Shown here one piece after another: positions 62,165 through 64,000 of a DNA stretch of 64,000 bases. A model generated the notes under the pieces. It ran no database searches. It saw only the letters and a list, made by a program, of their open reading frames with translations, and was not told the origin of the DNA. Position 1 is the first letter of the stretch, and every line of letters starts with the position of its first letter. The translations under genes were made by a program, and so were the position numbers. Origin of the DNA: Streptomyces sp. CB09001 (lineage in GTDB: Bacteria; Actinomycetota; Actinomycetes; Streptomycetales; Streptomycetaceae). The DNA lies in the NCBI RefSeq assembly GCF_003369795.1, contig NZ_CP026730.1, positions 5,385,001-5,449,000 of the forward strand. Direction: 5' to 3'.

Positions 62165-63196
62165 TCAGCCCGCCCGTTCGGCTGCGGGCCGCTCCGCCCG
62201 GGCCCAGTGACAGGCGACCTGGGCCTCGTCGCCGCCGCGCAGGATCTCCAGCTCCTGGTTCCGGCAGGCGTCCGCGACTCCGGCCCGTCCGGCCTCGCCG
62301 CCCGCCAGCACCGGGCAGCGGAGGTGGAAGCGGCAGCCGCCGGGGATGTACGACGGGTCCGGCGGCTCGCCGGTGAGCACGACCGGGGTGCCCGGCGCCT
62401 CCGGCAGCACGGACAGCAGCGCCTGGGTGTAAGGGTGCCGCGGGGCCGTCAGTATCTGCTCCACCGCGCCCGTCTCGACGATCCGGCCGAGATACATCAC
62501 CGCGACCCGGTCGGCGATGTTCCAGGCCAGACCGAGGTCGTGGGTCACCACCAGCGCGGACAGGCCCAGTTCGGTCCGCAGCCGCAGCAGCAGCGCGAGG
62601 ATCTCGCCGCGCACCGACGCGTCGAGGGAGGCCACCGGCTCGTCGGCGACGAGGAGTTCCGGTTGCAGGACCAGCGCGCCCGCGATGACGACCCGCTGGC
62701 GCTGGCCGCCGGACAGCTCGTGCGGGTAGCGCAGGAAGAACCGCTCCGGCGGACGCAGCCCGGCCCGCGACAGCGCCTCGGCGACCGCCGTCCGCTCGTC
62801 CCTGGCGTGTCCGTGGATGCGCAGGCCCTCGGCGACGATGTCGTACACCGTGTGCCGCGGGTTCAGCGAGCCGCTCGGATCCTGCAGGACCAGCTGGGCC
62901 CGTCTGCGGTACGCCTTGAGCGCACGGGCGGAGTACCCGAGAGGGGCACCGTCGAAGGTGACGCGGCCCCCGGTGGGCCTCACCAGGCCCAGCAGCGAGC
63001 GGGCGAGGGTCGTCTTGCCGCAGCCCGACTCGCCGACCAGCGCGACTATCTCACCCCGCCGGATGTCGAGGTCGACCCCGTCCACGGCCCGCGCGGCAGC
63101 CGCCCCGCGTCGGCCGGGAAAGGTGACGTGCAGCCCCTGGACACTCAGCAACGGGGGTGCGGCGCCGGGTGCGCCGCCGGACATGGTGCTGCTCAT
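62165..63196 (-). CDS. Oligopeptide/dipeptide ABC transporter ATP-binding protein (OppF type)
   Basis: 343 residues from the ATG at 63196, which overlaps the stop of the upstream ATPase gene (ATGA). Walker A GESGCGKTTLARS, Q-loop LVLQDPSGSLNPRHTV (the phrase typical of OppF/DppF), signature LSGGQRQR, Walker B LLVADEPVASLD, and the C-terminal oligopeptide-transporter domain with FHLRCPVL containing the iron-sulfur-type cysteines. It powers import of peptides, nickel or similar cargo with its OppD partner; permease and binding-protein genes must lie beyond the window. Confidence 0.9.
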   Translation of the reverse strand: MSSTMSGGAPGAAPPLLSVQGLHVTFPGRRGAAAARAVDGVDLDIRRGEIVALVGESGCGKTTLARSLLGLVRPTGGRVTFDGAPLGYSARALKAYRRRAQLVLQDPSGSLNPRHTVYDIVAEGLRIHGHARDERTAVAEALSRAGLRPPERFFLRYPHELSGGQRQRVVIAGALVLQPELLVADEPVASLDASVRGEILALLLRLRTELGLSALVVTHDLGLAWNIADRVAVMYLGRIVETGAVEQILTAPRHPYTQALLSVLPEAPGTPVVLTGEPPDPSYIPGGCRFHLRCPVLAGGEAGRAGVADACRNQELEILRGGDEAQVACHWARAERPAAERAG

Positions 63197-64000
63197 GGCG
63201 CACTGCTCCTCACTCCGTCGTCCTCCGCCGACGCGACCCCGCCCGCGCCGCGTCCAACGCCGCTCCAGCGGCCGTCGGCCGACCCGCGTGCGCCGCCGGG
63301 GCTCCCGGCGGGTTCGGTGCCCTCGCCGGTGTCGCGGGTCCCGGCAGGCTTGCCGTCCTCGGTGGCCGCGTTCCCGGCAGGTGTCGCGGCCTCGTTGGGC
63401 GTTTCGCTTCCGGCAGGTGTCGCGTCCTCGTTGGGTCTCCCGCCGCCGGCAGGTACGACGCCCCCGTCGGGCGCCCCGCTCCCGGCAGTTGCGCCGTCGC
63501 CGCCCGGCGGCACCGTGCCGTTCGGCCCCACGTGCACGCAGGCTGCCCGGCGCCGTGTGCCCGCGTCCCGCAGCGGCTGGTCCTGGGTGGCACAGAGGTG
63601 CAGCGCCACCGGGCAGCGCGGATGGAACGCGCACCCGGACGGCACCGCCGCAGGGTCGGGCGGGTCGCCCGGCAGGCCGCGGGGCGCGAACCTCGAGGCC
63701 GGGTCCCCGATCGTGGGGAACGCCTCCGACAGCGCCCGGCCGTAGGGATGGCGGGCGTCGTCGTAGACCTGCTGGGCCGGGCCCTCCTCGACCACCCGGC
63801 CCGCGTACATCACCGCGAGCCGGTCGCAGGTGTCGGCCAGCACGGCCAGGTCGTGGCTGATCATGATCAGGCCGACGTCCTGCTCGCCCACCAGCCCCTC
63901 GATCAGCCGCAGGATCTGCGCCTGGATCATCACGTCGAGCGCAGTGGTCGGCTCGTCGGCGATGATCAGCCGCGGGTCACAGGCCAGCGCCATCGCGATC
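63193..64000 (-). CDS. Oligopeptide/dipeptide ABC transporter ATP-binding protein (OppD type), 3' part
   Basis: The 5' end is beyond the window; 268 C-terminal codons are visible. The Walker B sequence LIIADEPTTALDVMIQAQIL, the switch ISHDLAVLAD and the C-terminal FHPRCPVALHLCATQ region identify the OppD/DppD type. After the normal end of the family domain (about HVGPNG) comes an unusual tail of roughly 110 residues, low in complexity, with repeated PAG and NEDATPAGSETPNEAATPAG units. The stop overlaps the oppF start, so the two subunits are made together. Confidence 0.88.
   Translation of the reverse strand, partial: IAMALACDPRLIIADEPTTALDVMIQAQILRLIEGLVGEQDVGLIMISHDLAVLADTCDRLAVMYAGRVVEEGPAQQVYDDARHPYGRALSEAFPTIGDPASRFAPRGLPGDPPDPAAVPSGCAFHPRCPVALHLCATQDQPLRDAGTRRRAACVHVGPNGTVPPGGDGATAGSGAPDGGVVPAGGGRPNEDATPAGSETPNEAATPAGNAATEDGKPAGTRDTGEGTEPAGSPGGARGSADGRWSGVGRGAGGVASAEDDGVRSSAP

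Overview
The window is chromosomal DNA from a Streptomyces-type actinomycete. GC is very high (roughly 70% or more by eye), GTG and TTG starts are common, and the gene order dxr - M50 protease - ispG - acetyltransferases - proS ... rimP - nusA - ylxR - infB - ylxP - rbfA - truB - ... - ribF is the one I know from the Streptomyces core chromosome. No rRNA, tRNA, intact insertion sequence, prophage or CRISPR array was seen.

Left part (1-23 kb): the 5' part of an adenosine-deaminase-family gene (probably the menaquinone-pathway aminodeoxyfutalosine deaminase) is followed by two DUF4190 membrane proteins and a NADAR protein. A polyamine uptake and breakdown unit comes next: aldehyde dehydrogenase, potD-A-B-C and a puuB-like oxidase. 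Then come a secreted GH18 chitinase under a DasR-like operator, a PAP2 phosphatase and a TPR protein. The GABA branch follows (gabT, a PucR regulator, a gabD-like dehydrogenase), with a VirD4/TraD-like membrane ATPase between them. Putrescine taken up by PotABCD could thus be carried to GABA and succinate by genes in this window. This part ends with a blasticidin-S-deaminase-like gene divergent from a small protein carrying the LQRSAGNQAV motif of contractile-injection-system cargo.

Middle (23-36 kb): a self-contained glycan-use cassette holds a GH3 glycosidase divergent from a solute-binding lipoprotein, two permeases, GH42, GH95 and a secreted GH12, closed by a LacI-family repressor. Three copies and one imperfect copy of a 14-bp palindrome (TCGAAGCGCTTCGA) lie in the divergent promoter region and in front of the repressor, so one regulator probably controls the whole set. 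The enzymes fit a branched plant beta-glucan such as xyloglucan. No transport ATPase is present, so a shared one (MsiK type) is likely.

Right part (36-64 kb): a long acyl-CoA dehydrogenase, two MEP-pathway genes (dxr, ispG) flanking a site-2 protease, acetyltransferases and proS. A minus-strand trio follows (lipoprotein, ferritin-like DUF4439 protein, degenerate aminoglycoside-kinase homologue). Then come the translation/transcription operon rimP-nusA-ylxR-infB-ylxP-rbfA-truB, a very large protein with an inactive-looking protease domain and an NTPase split by a 36-residue tandem repeat, ribF, and the end of an oligopeptide-type ABC transporter (oppD partial, oppF).

The window is rich in short tandem repeats next to or inside genes: 108 bp x5, 43-44 bp x8, 39 bp x2 and several shorter ones. 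It also holds a 42-bp repeat that appears to have entered the chitinase gene in frame.
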